Source of the DNA: UBA1412 sp964609795
Lineage (GTDB): Bacteria > Verrucomicrobiota > Verrucomicrobiia > Limisphaerales > UBA1412
Assembly (NCBI GenBank): GCA_964609795.1
Contig: CAZSTC010000082.1
Coordinates: forward strand, 1-9,573
Length of the DNA: 9,573 nt
Reading direction: 5' to 3'
The position numbers and the translations under genes were made by a program. This document shows, one piece after another, positions 1 through 6,491 of this stretch; within the stretch, counting starts at the first letter, position 1; every line of letters starts with the position of its first letter. Below the pieces are notes generated by a model that saw only the letters and a list, made by a program, of their open reading frames with translations, was not told where the DNA came from and did not search any database.

Positions 1-60
1 TTGCAAGTGGTTGCAAGTGGTTGCAAGTGGTTGCAAGTGGTTGCAAGTGGTTGCAAGTGC
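1..60. repeat. 10-bp tandem repeat (six units) at the left edge
   Basis: Six head-to-tail copies of TTGCAAGTGG are seen; the first five are identical and the sixth ends in C instead of G. The array starts at the first base of the window, so its true length is unknown and it probably extends to the left. Each unit contains the 6-bp palindrome TTGCAA. Because the unit is 10 bases, all three forward frames read the same ten-residue cycle without a stop, so open frames here mean nothing. It is a simple minisatellite-like array; an iteron or protein-binding role is possible but unsupported. Confidence 0.95.
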
Positions 61-109
61 ATTGCCTCAAAAATATGCGCATTGATGTATTGCTTCAAAA
101 ATATGCACA
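58..109. repeat. Pair of 24-bp imperfect direct repeats, 28-bp period
   Basis: Positions 58-81 and 86-109 match at 21 of 24 bases; the three differences are all transitions. The shared core is TCAAAAATATGC. The first copy ends in the 8-bp palindrome ATGCGCAT (75-82). The pair lies 36-87 bases upstream of the -35 element of the regulator promoter, a place where an activator or repressor could bind, but no known operator consensus is recognised. Confidence 0.8.
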
Positions 110-144
110 GCTAAAAGGGGATGTGTTGAGAGGAGAAAAAAGGT

Positions 145-173
145 TTGCGAAAAAGTTAGACATGGCTTACAAT
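145..173 (+). promoter_or_regulatory. Sigma70-type promoter of the metalloregulator/feo unit
   Basis: The sequence shows TTGCGA at 145-150, a 17-base spacer, and TACAAT at 168-173, close to the TTGACA-N17-TATAAT consensus. Transcription would start near 180. That leaves a leader of about 37 bases before the TTG start at 217 and rules out a start at 178. The downstream part holds an imperfect inverted repeat, GTTAG-N6-CTTAC (155-170), which could be an operator for the DtxR-family protein encoded next; the match to the DtxR box is too weak to assert. Confidence 0.6.
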
Positions 174-216
174 CTTCTTGTCGCTGAATTTGCGACGTGG
201 ATTGGAAAGTAACATT

Positions 217-678
217 TTGAGCGGAGAGACTGAGAGATTGAGCGCGAGCCTGGAGGATTACCTCGAGGCGATGCTTTTTGTGATTCTGGAGAAGAAAGGG
301 GTCCGCGCAAAAGATATCGCCGATCGGCTCAGCGTGAGCCGTCCGTCGGTGACTTCCGCGTTGCAGGTTCTGGCCGCCAAGAGGTTGATCAATTATGCTC
401 CGTATGACGTCATTACGCTGACGGACGAGGGAGAAAAGCAGGCCGAGAAGATACTGAGCAAGCACACGGTGCTGCAGGAGTTTTTCACGGAAGTGCTCTT
501 GATCGAACCTGAGAAGGCCGAAGCGGTGGCGTGCAAGATAGAGCATATAGCCGACGATGCGCTAGTGGAGAGGCTGAGGCTCTTTTCCCGGTTTATGAAG
601 GAAAACGCGGAGAGCCCTGAGGAATGGAAAAAGGAATTCATGCGCTATTGCCGGGAGCATAAAATGCCCAAAAAGTAG
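217..678 (+). CDS. DtxR/MntR-family metal-dependent transcriptional regulator
   Basis: This 153-residue protein is predicted to be a cytoplasmic repressor that binds DNA when loaded with Fe(II) or Mn(II). A winged helix-turn-helix occupies about residues 10-70 (recognition region RPSVTSALQVL) and a dimerisation/metal domain about 75-140. There is no C-terminal SH3 domain, so it has the short MntR-like architecture. By alignment from memory with B. subtilis MntR and C. diphtheriae DtxR, the likely metal ligands are D14, E17, H83, C106, E109 and H110. C106 stands where MntR has Glu and DtxR has Cys, which with the feo neighbours favours iron sensing. The TTG at 217 is chosen because GGAAAG lies seven bases upstream and the promoter predicts transcription starting near 180; the frame is also open from a TTG at 178. 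feoA follows after 38 bases, so the unit is probably autoregulated. Confidence 0.87.
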   Translation: MSGETERLSASLEDYLEAMLFVILEKKGVRAKDIADRLSVSRPSVTSALQVLAAKRLINYAPYDVITLTDEGEKQAEKILSKHTVLQEFFTEVLLIEPEKAEAVACKIEHIADDALVERLRLFSRFMKENAESPEEWKKEFMRYCREHKMPKK

Positions 679-716
679 TTCAGTAGATTCGCGTTAGAAT
701 TTGTATCAGATTTAAT

Positions 717-1043
717 ATGAAGATGCCCACTGTGAATGAAGGTACGATGCCCGGAGCCGGTTCGCTCTCGGATGCGATGCCTTCACATACTTTGAACGGA
801 TGCGGAGGATGCTGCAAGAGCCATTCGCTGGGAGATATCCCAGTGGGGAGCCGTGCGCGTGTTTTCAGCGTTCAGGCGCCGACTGCTTTCGCCTCACGTC
901 TTCACTCATTGGGTTTTGTGCCCGGGGTGCCGCTGCGCCTCTTATGCCGGAATGGGCGCGGGTCGCTCATTGTGGAGATCTTGAGGAGCCGTTTATCGTT
1001 GAGCACGGAGGCAGCGCGTGCGATATCAGTAAGGCCGCTCTAG
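717..1043 (+). CDS. feoA: FeoA-family protein with a Cys-rich N-terminal extension
   Basis: FeoA is a small cytoplasmic SH3-fold protein needed for full activity of the FeoB ferrous iron transporter. The 108-residue frame has a typical FeoA domain from about residue 37 to the end, with the conserved pattern of a positive cluster, the R-L-x-x-L-G-F-x-P-G core (about residues 61-70) and a Gly-rich turn before the last strands. Before it lies an unusual extension of about 35 residues with Cys at 29, 32 and 33 (CGGCC), which could bind metal. The start is uncertain: ATG at 717 and 723 have no ribosome binding site, while ATG at 747 has GAAGG four bases upstream and would give 98 residues. All choices keep the Cys motif. 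It is the second gene of the regulator-feo unit, 85 bases before feoB. Confidence 0.88.
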   Translation: MKMPTVNEGTMPGAGSLSDAMPSHTLNGCGGCCKSHSLGDIPVGSRARVFSVQAPTAFASRLHSLGFVPGVPLRLLCRNGRGSLIVEILRSRLSLSTEAARAISVRPL

Positions 1044-1067
1044 GGAATACAAAGGGCGAGATAGAGA

Positions 1068-1116
1068 GAAATTGGTTCTGAAAGGCGGATAGGCCGGAAG
1101 ACCGATTTCTTTTTTT
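1068..1116 (+). terminator. Hairpin plus T-tract between feoA and feoB (terminator or attenuator)
   Basis: GAAATTGGT at 1068-1076 pairs with ACCGATTTC at 1101-1109 (nine pairs, one G-U) and is followed by seven T at 1110-1116, the layout of an intrinsic terminator. The loop is long (24 bases) and the stem AT-rich, so strength is doubtful. A competing inverted repeat, T7-ATCG-A7 (1110-1127), runs to one base before the feoB ATG. Placed inside an otherwise cotranscribed feo operon, it could lower feoB relative to feoA or act as an attenuator. Confidence 0.45.
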
Positions 1117-1128
1117 ATCGAAAAAAAT

Positions 1129-3276
1129 ATGCGAAAAAATCCATCTAGTTCACAGACGGTTCTGCGGGTTGCACTGGCGGGGAATCCCAATTCGGGAAAG
1201 ACGACGCTCTTTAACGCACTGACCGGGACACAGCAGCGTGTGGGGAATTACCCGGGCGTGACGGTGGAAAAGGTGGAGGGAACGAGCCGGAGGAGCGGTT
1301 CAGAGATTCGGTTTATTGATTTACCCGGGACGTATAATCTGAGTTCGTGTTTGCCGGAGGAAGAAGTTGCGCGGGCGTATTTGTTCGAGGAGACTCCGGA
1401 CGTGATCGTCAACGTGGTGGATGCGGCGAACCTGGAGCGGAATCTCTACCTGACCCTGAGACTGCTGGAGATGGGGATACCGCTGGTGATTGCTCTCAAC
1501 ATGGGCGATAAGGCCGAGGCGCTGGGGATGAAGATCAACAGCGAGGAGCTTTCCCGGAAGCTTGGAGGAGTGCCGGTGGTGAAGACGATCGCTTCCCAAT
1601 CGGTCGGGAAGGAAGAACTTCTGAAGGCGGTGGAGGCGGTGAGCAGGAAAGGCACGTCGGGATTCGTGCTCAATTACGGCGCGGAGGTGGAGCCGGTATT
1701 GGGGGAACTGAGTCGGGAGATGGAGACGAGCCGTCCGGATGTGAAGCCGGTCCTGGGACGCTGGCTTTTATTGAATTTATTGGAGGGAGACGCACAGGCG
1801 CAGAAATGGCTCCGGAACGCGGATCTATTGAAACGGGCTGAAACGGTTTCGGCTGAGCTGGCGCGGCATGCGGGCAGAAACGTGGGAGAGCTTCTGGCCG
1901 AGCAGCGGTACCGGGCGATCCTGGAGATTTGCAAATCGGTCATCCACAGCCGGGAAGTGCGTGAGAGCTGGACGACACGTCTGGACGGTATTTTAACGAG
2001 TCGGCGCTGGGGTCTGCCGATCTTTCTGGTGTTGATGTACCTGGTGTTCACGGTGACTTTTACGCTGGGCGAGCCGATCATGGGGTGGATTGAAAATGGT
2101 TTCGGGTGGCTCGGGGATTTTATTTCGTCATTTTGGCCTGAGGGGGCCGAGAGTTCTTTCAAGAGTTTGTTATTGGATGGTGTGCTGGCCGGTGTGGGAG
2201 GAGTATTGGTGTTTCTGCCCAATATCGTTCTCCTGTTTCTGGCGATATCGATTCTGGAAGATACGGGCTACATGGCGCGGGCGGCGTGTTTATTGGACAA
2301 CGTAATGAGCCGCTTTGGGCTGCATGGGAAGAGCTTTATTCCGCTACTAATCGGGTTTGGGTGTACGGTTCCGGCGGTGATATCGACGCGAATAATCGAG
2401 AACAAGGCGGATCGGTTCGTGACGATCATGGTGCTGCCGCTATTCAGCTGCGGGGCGCGGCTGCCGATTTATGCCCTGATTATCCCGGCATTTTTCCCGG
2501 AAGGATGGCGTGCGCCCGTATTGTGGCTGGTGTACTGCATTGGTATTGTGCTGGCGGTGGTGGTGGCCAAGGTATTGGGTTTAAGTTTATTTAAGGGTAA
2601 GGGGAGTCCCTTCGTGATGGAACTACCGGCATATCAGCGGCCGACAATATTTTCGCTTTTTATGACGATCTGGCACCGCTCCTGGCTCTATTTGAAGAAG
2701 GCGGGCACGGTGATTCTGATGACGTCTGTGCTGCTCTGGGCGGCGGGACAATGGCCCGGGTTGAAGGCGGAAGAGAAGGCAGGTTTTGAGGAACGGATTG
2801 CAGAGGCGTCCGCCTCGGGTCTGGAGGCAAAGGTTTTGGAGGAGACCCTCTCGGAAATTGAGAACGAGCGCTCGATGGCATCGCTGGAGGCATCGCTCGT
2901 GGGGCGTGTGGGCAAGCTCTTGGAGCCGGTGATGAGGCCCTGTGGTTTTGACTGGCGGGTGACGACTGCGCTTCTGCCGGGACTGGCGGCAAAGGAACTG
3001 GTAGTGACTCAGTTGGGAATCGTTTTTGCGCTGGGCGAAACGGATGAGGGCTCAGACACGCTTCGGAAGAAGCTGCGCGAAAATTATACGCCAGTGCAGG
3101 CATTTTGCATCATGCTTTTTTGTCTGATGAGTGCGCCGTGTCTGGCAACGGTTGCGGTCGTGAAGCAGGAGTGCGGCGGCTGGAGGTGGGCCTTCGGGCA
3201 ATTGGTTGGCTTGACACTGATGGCGTGGTGTTCAGCGACGATTGTCTATCAGATAGGCTCAAGGATTGTCTTTTAG
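1129..3276 (+). CDS. feoB: Ferrous iron transport protein B (FeoB)
   Basis: FeoB is the inner-membrane Fe(II) importer with a cytoplasmic GTPase domain. At 715 residues it has normal length. The GTPase domain at the N-terminus shows G1 GNPNSGKT (18-25), G2 T45, G3 DLPG (64-67), G4 NMGD (124-127) and a G5-like ASQSVG (155-160). A helical spacer to about 270 leads to the membrane core, which starts near 294. The core carries the two Gate signatures: the GCTVPAVISTR segment near 410 and SCGARLPIY near 440. The conserved AAKELVV (near 625) and ATVAVVK (near 670) regions are also present. A cytoplasmic loop of about 70 residues, rich in Glu and Ala, lies between 545 and 615. The ATG at 1129 follows a run of A with no Shine-Dalgarno sequence; no other start precedes the G1 loop. 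It follows feoA and is followed after 23 bases by a Cys-rich partner. Confidence 0.97.
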   Translation: MRKNPSSSQTVLRVALAGNPNSGKTTLFNALTGTQQRVGNYPGVTVEKVEGTSRRSGSEIRFIDLPGTYNLSSCLPEEEVARAYLFEETPDVIVNVVDAANLERNLYLTLRLLEMGIPLVIALNMGDKAEALGMKINSEELSRKLGGVPVVKTIASQSVGKEELLKAVEAVSRKGTSGFVLNYGAEVEPVLGELSREMETSRPDVKPVLGRWLLLNLLEGDAQAQKWLRNADLLKRAETVSAELARHAGRNVGELLAEQRYRAILEICKSVIHSREVRESWTTRLDGILTSRRWGLPIFLVLMYLVFTVTFTLGEPIMGWIENGFGWLGDFISSFWPEGAESSFKSLLLDGVLAGVGGVLVFLPNIVLLFLAISILEDTGYMARAACLLDNVMSRFGLHGKSFIPLLIGFGCTVPAVISTRIIENKADRFVTIMVLPLFSCGARLPIYALIIPAFFPEGWRAPVLWLVYCIGIVLAVVVAKVLGLSLFKGKGSPFVMELPAYQRPTIFSLFMTIWHRSWLYLKKAGTVILMTSVLLWAAGQWPGLKAEEKAGFEERIAEASASGLEAKVLEETLSEIENERSMASLEASLVGRVGKLLEPVMRPCGFDWRVTTALLPGLAAKELVVTQLGIVFALGETDEGSDTLRKKLRENYTPVQAFCIMLFCLMSAPCLATVAVVKQECGGWRWAFGQLVGLTLMAWCSATIVYQIGSRIVF

Positions 3277-3299
3277 GATAGAGAACGGGTGCAGATATT

Positions 3300-3551
3300 T
3301 TGGAAACTTTTCTAGTCGTATTAATTATTATTCTGAGCGCGGGGGGAATCCTTTGGTACAGCGGCCGGAGGGTGAAAAACCTGACTCAAATATGCGATGA
3401 GCAGAAGTGCAGCGATTTATCCAGTCATAACTGCGATATGTGCCAAGGCGACTGCCCGCTGAAGGAATTCAGGAAAAAGGCGGCGCAAAAGACACAAGAC
3501 TCCTCCCTGGCTACTGAAAGCCGGGGAGAAGAAGATCAGGGCCGGGATTAA
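3300..3551 (+). CDS. FeoB-associated Cys-rich small membrane protein
   Basis: This 83-residue protein has one N-terminal transmembrane helix (about residues 4-20), a basic stretch just after it (RRVK), and Cys at 32, 37, 45, 48 and 52, including CDMCQGDC. The charged tail has no recognisable fold. This matches the small Cys-rich proteins often found directly after feoB (Pfam FeoB_associated; some databases name them virus attachment protein p12 family). They are thought to assist FeoB, perhaps by binding iron; this function is inferred from gene position in the family. The start is TTG at 3300, which keeps the whole membrane helix; a GGGTG about 10 bases upstream is at best a weak ribosome site. 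It is 23 bases after feoB and closes the iron unit. Confidence 0.82.
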   Translation: METFLVVLIIILSAGGILWYSGRRVKNLTQICDEQKCSDLSSHNCDMCQGDCPLKEFRKKAAQKTQDSSLATESRGEEDQGRD

Positions 3552-3565
3552 TTATGCCCGGTTTT
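3541..3565 (+). terminator. Probable intrinsic terminator of the feo unit
   Basis: GCCGGG (3541-3546) pairs with CCCGGT (3557-3562), five G-C pairs plus a G-U, across a 10-base loop, and runs into TTTT (3562-3565). The hairpin overlaps the stop codon of the Cys-rich gene and the T-tract reaches the last codon of the convergent TlpA-like gene. No T-tract follows on the minus strand, so it should work mainly for the feo direction. Confidence 0.5.
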
Positions 3566-4085
3566 AGGGCTGAGAGAGGAGCTGATTGAGGGGCGAGTCC
3601 AGGGTCATAGGGTGTCCGATCCAGGCAATATCACCTTCTTTATTGATCAGGAAAGCGCAGGGGATGCCCCGTTGGCCGTAGGCTGACATGTAGTTTTTGT
3701 GGGTGGCGTTATCCTGATCCAGCGCGACGACGTACTCCATTTTCTCGCCCTGTTCAGCGACGAAGGTTTCGACGGTCTCCGCTTTTTCATTGGAGATACC
3801 GACAAAGACGACGCCCTGATCTTTGTATTCTTTCTGCAGCTTGGTCAGATGGGGGATGCTTTGGCGGCAAGGACCGCACCAGGTGGCCCAGAACTCGACG
3901 ACGTAGATGTTTTTCCCATCGGTAACATCGACCGGTTCACCCTTGACCCATTTGGAAACGGAGAGCTCTTTGGCCTTGCCCTGATTTTGAAGAGAAACAT
4001 CCGGAGCGCATCCGCCGGAGAGGATACCCAGGAGCGGCAGGCAGAGAGCCAGGAGAGGTGTTGCAAGAAACATATATTTCTTCAT
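3564..4085 (-). CDS. TlpA/ResA-like thioredoxin-fold lipoprotein
   Basis: This is a 173-residue predicted extracytoplasmic thiol-disulfide oxidoreductase. It begins with a signal peptide (KK, then a hydrophobic stretch to residue 25) ending in LSGGC with Cys at 26, a lipobox-like site with Ser at the -3 position instead of the usual Leu. The mature part is a TlpA-like thioredoxin domain with the active site WCGPC (C70, C73), the FWATWC strand, a VVFVGIS strand near 92-98 and the cis-Pro at P142. An extra Cys (C143) sits next to the cis-Pro. Family members reduce apocytochrome c or other disulfides; which substrate applies here cannot be told, although a multiheme cytochrome lies 3 kb away. 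It is convergent with the feo unit and separated from glyS by a terminator, so it should have its own promoter in 4086-4138. TTGCAA-N17-TACTTT ending six bases before the ATG is a weak candidate. Confidence 0.88.
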   Translation of the reverse strand: MKKYMFLATPLLALCLPLLGILSGGCAPDVSLQNQGKAKELSVSKWVKGEPVDVTDGKNIYVVEFWATWCGPCRQSIPHLTKLQKEYKDQGVVFVGISNEKAETVETFVAEQGEKMEYVVALDQDNATHKNYMSAYGQRGIPCAFLINKEGDIAWIGHPMTLDSPLNQLLSQP

Positions 4086-4138
4086 GTCAGCAAAGTAGCA
4101 TCGTTTCGTGCATTTTGCAATTTATCAGGCTGTATCAG

Positions 4139-4179
4139 AAAAAAGAGAGCCGTTTGAATTCCAGAGGACCAAACGGCTC
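4139..4179 (-). terminator. Strong intrinsic terminator after glycyl-tRNA synthetase gene
   Basis: A perfect 10-bp stem, GAGCCGTTTG (4147-4156) with CAAACGGCTC (4170-4179), encloses a 13-base loop. On the minus strand the stem is followed by TCTC and then six T (complement of 4139-4144). This is the most convincing terminator in the window and ends the transcript coming from glyS. A second small hairpin, CCGGAG-AGA-CTCCGG (4203-4217), lies between the glyS stop and this terminator without a T-tract. Confidence 0.82.
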
Positions 4180-4223
4180 GATCTTTGAAAGGAGCATCTC
4201 ATCCGGAGAGACTCCGGGGGGCT

Positions 4224-5852
4224 TTACTGCGGGCCCTGTATTTTGCTCAGGAGCATGGGCAGGAGCTCACTGATGTGAACTCGGGTCTGCTTCATGGTGT
4301 CGCGGTCGCGTAGGGTGACGGTATCCTTGAGGGAAGCGTCTTCGCCCAGGGTGTCGAAATCAATCGTGACACCGAAGGGAGTCCCGGCTTCATCCTGTCT
4401 GCGATAGCGTCTGCCGATAGCGCCGGCATCATCATAGAAGACATTCATGTGAGGCCGGAGGAGTGCCTGGACTTCTCTGGCTTTGGCGACGAGCTCGGGC
4501 TTGTTTTTGAGCAGCGGGAAGATGCCGACCTTGATGGGAGCCACCCGGGGGTGGAACTTCATCACGATACGAATTTCCTCTTTGCCCTTGTCATCGGTCA
4601 CAGTTTCTTCGTGATAAGCGTGACAGATTACGGCCAGGAGCATCCGGTCCACGCCTGCAGAGGGTTCGATGACGTGAGGAATGTACTTGGCCTTGGCGGC
4701 TTCATCAAAATACTCCATGGATTTGCCGCTGAACTTCTGATGCTGAGAAAGATCGAAGCAACCGCGTGCAGCGATACCCTCAAGCTCCTGAGTGCCGAAG
4801 GGGAATTTATAGAGGATGTCGACGGTCGCCCTGGCATAGTGAGCGAGCTCTTCGGGCGCCTGCCAGTAGAGTTCGAGGCAATCGCGCTCCAGTCCGATGG
4901 TTTCATACCACTCGAGGCGCTTGCGCAGCCAATAGGCGTGCCAGGCTTTCCAGCCCCAATTGGGTTGGGGTTCTCCGCCCGGGTCGTCCTCGGGGACTGT
5001 GCCAAAGGTTGCAGCGACTTCATCGGGACGGATGAAATACTCCAGCTCCATCTGCTCAAATTCACGAGAGCGGAAGGTGAAATTGCGCGGATTGATCTCA
5101 TTGCGGAAGGCCTTACCGATCTGGCAAATGCCAAAGGGTACGGACTGCCGGGAGACTTCGCAGACGGTCTTGAACTGCGCAAAGATGGCCTGAGCGGTTT
5201 CGGGACGGAGGTAGGCGACGTTGTCATCGCTTTCGACCGGGCCGACATGCGTTTTGAGCATGAGATTGAAGGCACGGGGCTCGGTGAGGAGCGAACCGTT
5301 TTCTTCATTGTACTGGGTGCTGTTGGTCACCTCTTTAGTCGTTTCGCCCTGAAGCTGCGGGTTTTCCAGGCCGCGTCCCTTATAGAACAGGATGGCGCCT
5401 TTGCGGACGGCGTTGGCATCCCTGCCCGGGAGCTGTAACATGGAAAAGGGGTCGTTGCAGACTTTACCCGAATCATTATCGACGGCGCCGGTCCAGAACC
5501 AGGCGGTTCCAGAGAGAGGCGTGAGCTGATCGGCACGGAAGCGCTTTTTGGAAAGAAGGCAATCGACCATGGGATCGGCAAAAGTGGTGGTGTGACCGGA
5601 GGCATCCCAGATTTTGGGGTGCATGATGATAGTTGCATCCAATCCGGCCATGTCATCGCGTTCGCGGGTCATGCTGCGCCACCAGATTTCTTTCAGGTTG
5701 CGTTTGAGCTCAGAGCCTAAGGGACCGTAATCCCAGAAGCCGTTGATTCCGCCATAAATTTCGGAAGATTGGAAAATAAATCCGCGTCTTTTACAGAGGG
5801 AGACAATTTTCTCCATGATGTCGGATTGTTTTTTCTCTTTATTATCAGCCAT
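4224..5852 (-). CDS. glyS: Glycyl-tRNA synthetase, single-chain alpha2 type
   Basis: This class II synthetase charges tRNA-Gly in the cytoplasm. It is the homodimeric type (as in Thermus, Bacteroidetes, archaea and eukaryotes), not the two-subunit GlyQ/GlyS type. At 542 residues it is somewhat longer than the roughly 460-510 usual for bacterial members. Seen in order: the GGINGFWDYGPLG segment (34-46); FRADQL (105-110); LTEPRAFNLM (189-198); YLRPETAQ (214-221); motif 2 beginning FRNEINPRNF (249-258) with FEQMELEYF after it; the glycine-pocket region ELEGIAARGCFDLS (357-369); motif 3 EPSAGVDRM (396-404); and the anticodon-binding domain from about 437. The Cys pairs that bind zinc in many relatives are not present; only C98 and C132 remain in that region. 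The ATG at 5852 is preceded by CCC and seven T, with no Shine-Dalgarno. It lies 25 bases after the oxidoreductase and may be read from upstream. Confidence 0.97.
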   Translation of the reverse strand: MADNKEKKQSDIMEKIVSLCKRRGFIFQSSEIYGGINGFWDYGPLGSELKRNLKEIWWRSMTRERDDMAGLDATIIMHPKIWDASGHTTTFADPMVDCLLSKKRFRADQLTPLSGTAWFWTGAVDNDSGKVCNDPFSMLQLPGRDANAVRKGAILFYKGRGLENPQLQGETTKEVTNSTQYNEENGSLLTEPRAFNLMLKTHVGPVESDDNVAYLRPETAQAIFAQFKTVCEVSRQSVPFGICQIGKAFRNEINPRNFTFRSREFEQMELEYFIRPDEVAATFGTVPEDDPGGEPQPNWGWKAWHAYWLRKRLEWYETIGLERDCLELYWQAPEELAHYARATVDILYKFPFGTQELEGIAARGCFDLSQHQKFSGKSMEYFDEAAKAKYIPHVIEPSAGVDRMLLAVICHAYHEETVTDDKGKEEIRIVMKFHPRVAPIKVGIFPLLKNKPELVAKAREVQALLRPHMNVFYDDAGAIGRRYRRQDEAGTPFGVTIDFDTLGEDASLKDTVTLRDRDTMKQTRVHISELLPMLLSKIQGPQ

Positions 5853-5877
5853 AAAAAAAGGGTAGTTGATTTCGCTG

Positions 5878-6486
5878 CTATTTCTGCGGGAGGGATGCGA
5901 GTTTTTGGGTAATCCAGTCGTTGATTTCGTTAAGCCACTCGGAGCGCTGCTCTGGGGTACTGGTAATGACCGGGCCGATCAATTTCTGGGTGCAATCTTT
6001 GACGCCGCAGAGGCCGAAGACGACCTGCTTCCAGTGTTTGCCCATAGGGTTGCCCAGGACCTCTTCTTCGATGTGAACGGGAGTATTCTGGGTGTTCAGG
6101 ACCAGGGCAAAGCGAGCAGGGAGCATTCCGACGGAGCGGCCGCCGCCTTTGCCATCGGGTTCAAAGCGGTAGGCAAGGCCGGCTCTGAGGCAGCGGTCAC
6201 GCCAGCCCGCCATGATGGCCGGGGGAGCGCTCCACCAATTGGGGTGAATAATGATCACGCCATCGGCAGCGCAAATTTCATCGATATGTTTTTGGACCAG
6301 CGGAGGCAGTGTGCCGGGGTCGCGTGCCAGCTCGGCCTGGGAGGTGAGGGGGTCAAAATTTTCAGCGTAGAGATCGTGCAGCCAGGGAGTGTGCCCCCCG
6401 GCGCGAATGGCCCGGCAGAGGGTTTGGGCGATTGCGTGATTAAAGCTTTCCGGGTTGGGGTGAGCAAGAATGATGGAGATATTCAT
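5878..6486 (-). CDS. Flavodoxin-fold NAD(P)H:quinone oxidoreductase
   Basis: This 202-residue protein belongs to the Flavodoxin_2 family (NQO1, MdaB, KefF relatives), soluble FMN or FAD enzymes that reduce quinones or similar acceptors by two electrons with NAD(P)H. Family signatures are the N-terminal strand and phosphate loop region ILAHPNPESFNHAIA (6-20), the strand IIIHPNWWSAPPAIMAGWRD (78-97) that packs on the flavin, and GLAYRF (103-108). The sequence LNTQNTP (130-136) begins the next core segment. Substrate cannot be assigned; alternatives are a KefF-type regulatory subunit or an azoreductase-like role. The start ATG at 6486 has no Shine-Dalgarno but lies five bases after the carbonic anhydrase-like stop, so the two are almost surely one transcript, with translation perhaps coupled. 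The protein has no signal peptide. Confidence 0.9.
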   Translation of the reverse strand: MNISIILAHPNPESFNHAIAQTLCRAIRAGGHTPWLHDLYAENFDPLTSQAELARDPGTLPPLVQKHIDEICAADGVIIIHPNWWSAPPAIMAGWRDRCLRAGLAYRFEPDGKGGGRSVGMLPARFALVLNTQNTPVHIEEEVLGNPMGKHWKQVVFGLCGVKDCTQKLIGPVITSTPEQRSEWLNEINDWITQKLASLPQK

Positions 6487-6491
6487 AATAT

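Noticed and set aside
1..60. Decamer array as a CRISPR array
   Set aside because: Units are 10 bases, directly adjacent with no spacers, and no cas gene is present.
1..212. Open plus-strand frame running from the left edge through the decamer array to a stop at 210-212
   Set aside because: The array is open in every frame by construction, the remaining peptide has no recognisable domain, and the frame overlaps the promoter and the start of the regulator. A truncated upstream gene cannot be fully excluded, but nothing supports it.
2660..3103. Pro/Ser-rich minus-strand open frames opposite the end of feoB
   Set aside because: Low-complexity shadows of the FeoB coding strand with no start signal or homology pattern.
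4449..5438. Long open frame on the plus strand opposite glycyl-tRNA synthetase (329 codons)
   Set aside because: It is entirely antisense to a clearly conserved enzyme, shows no domain pattern, and mirrors the codon bias of the real gene.
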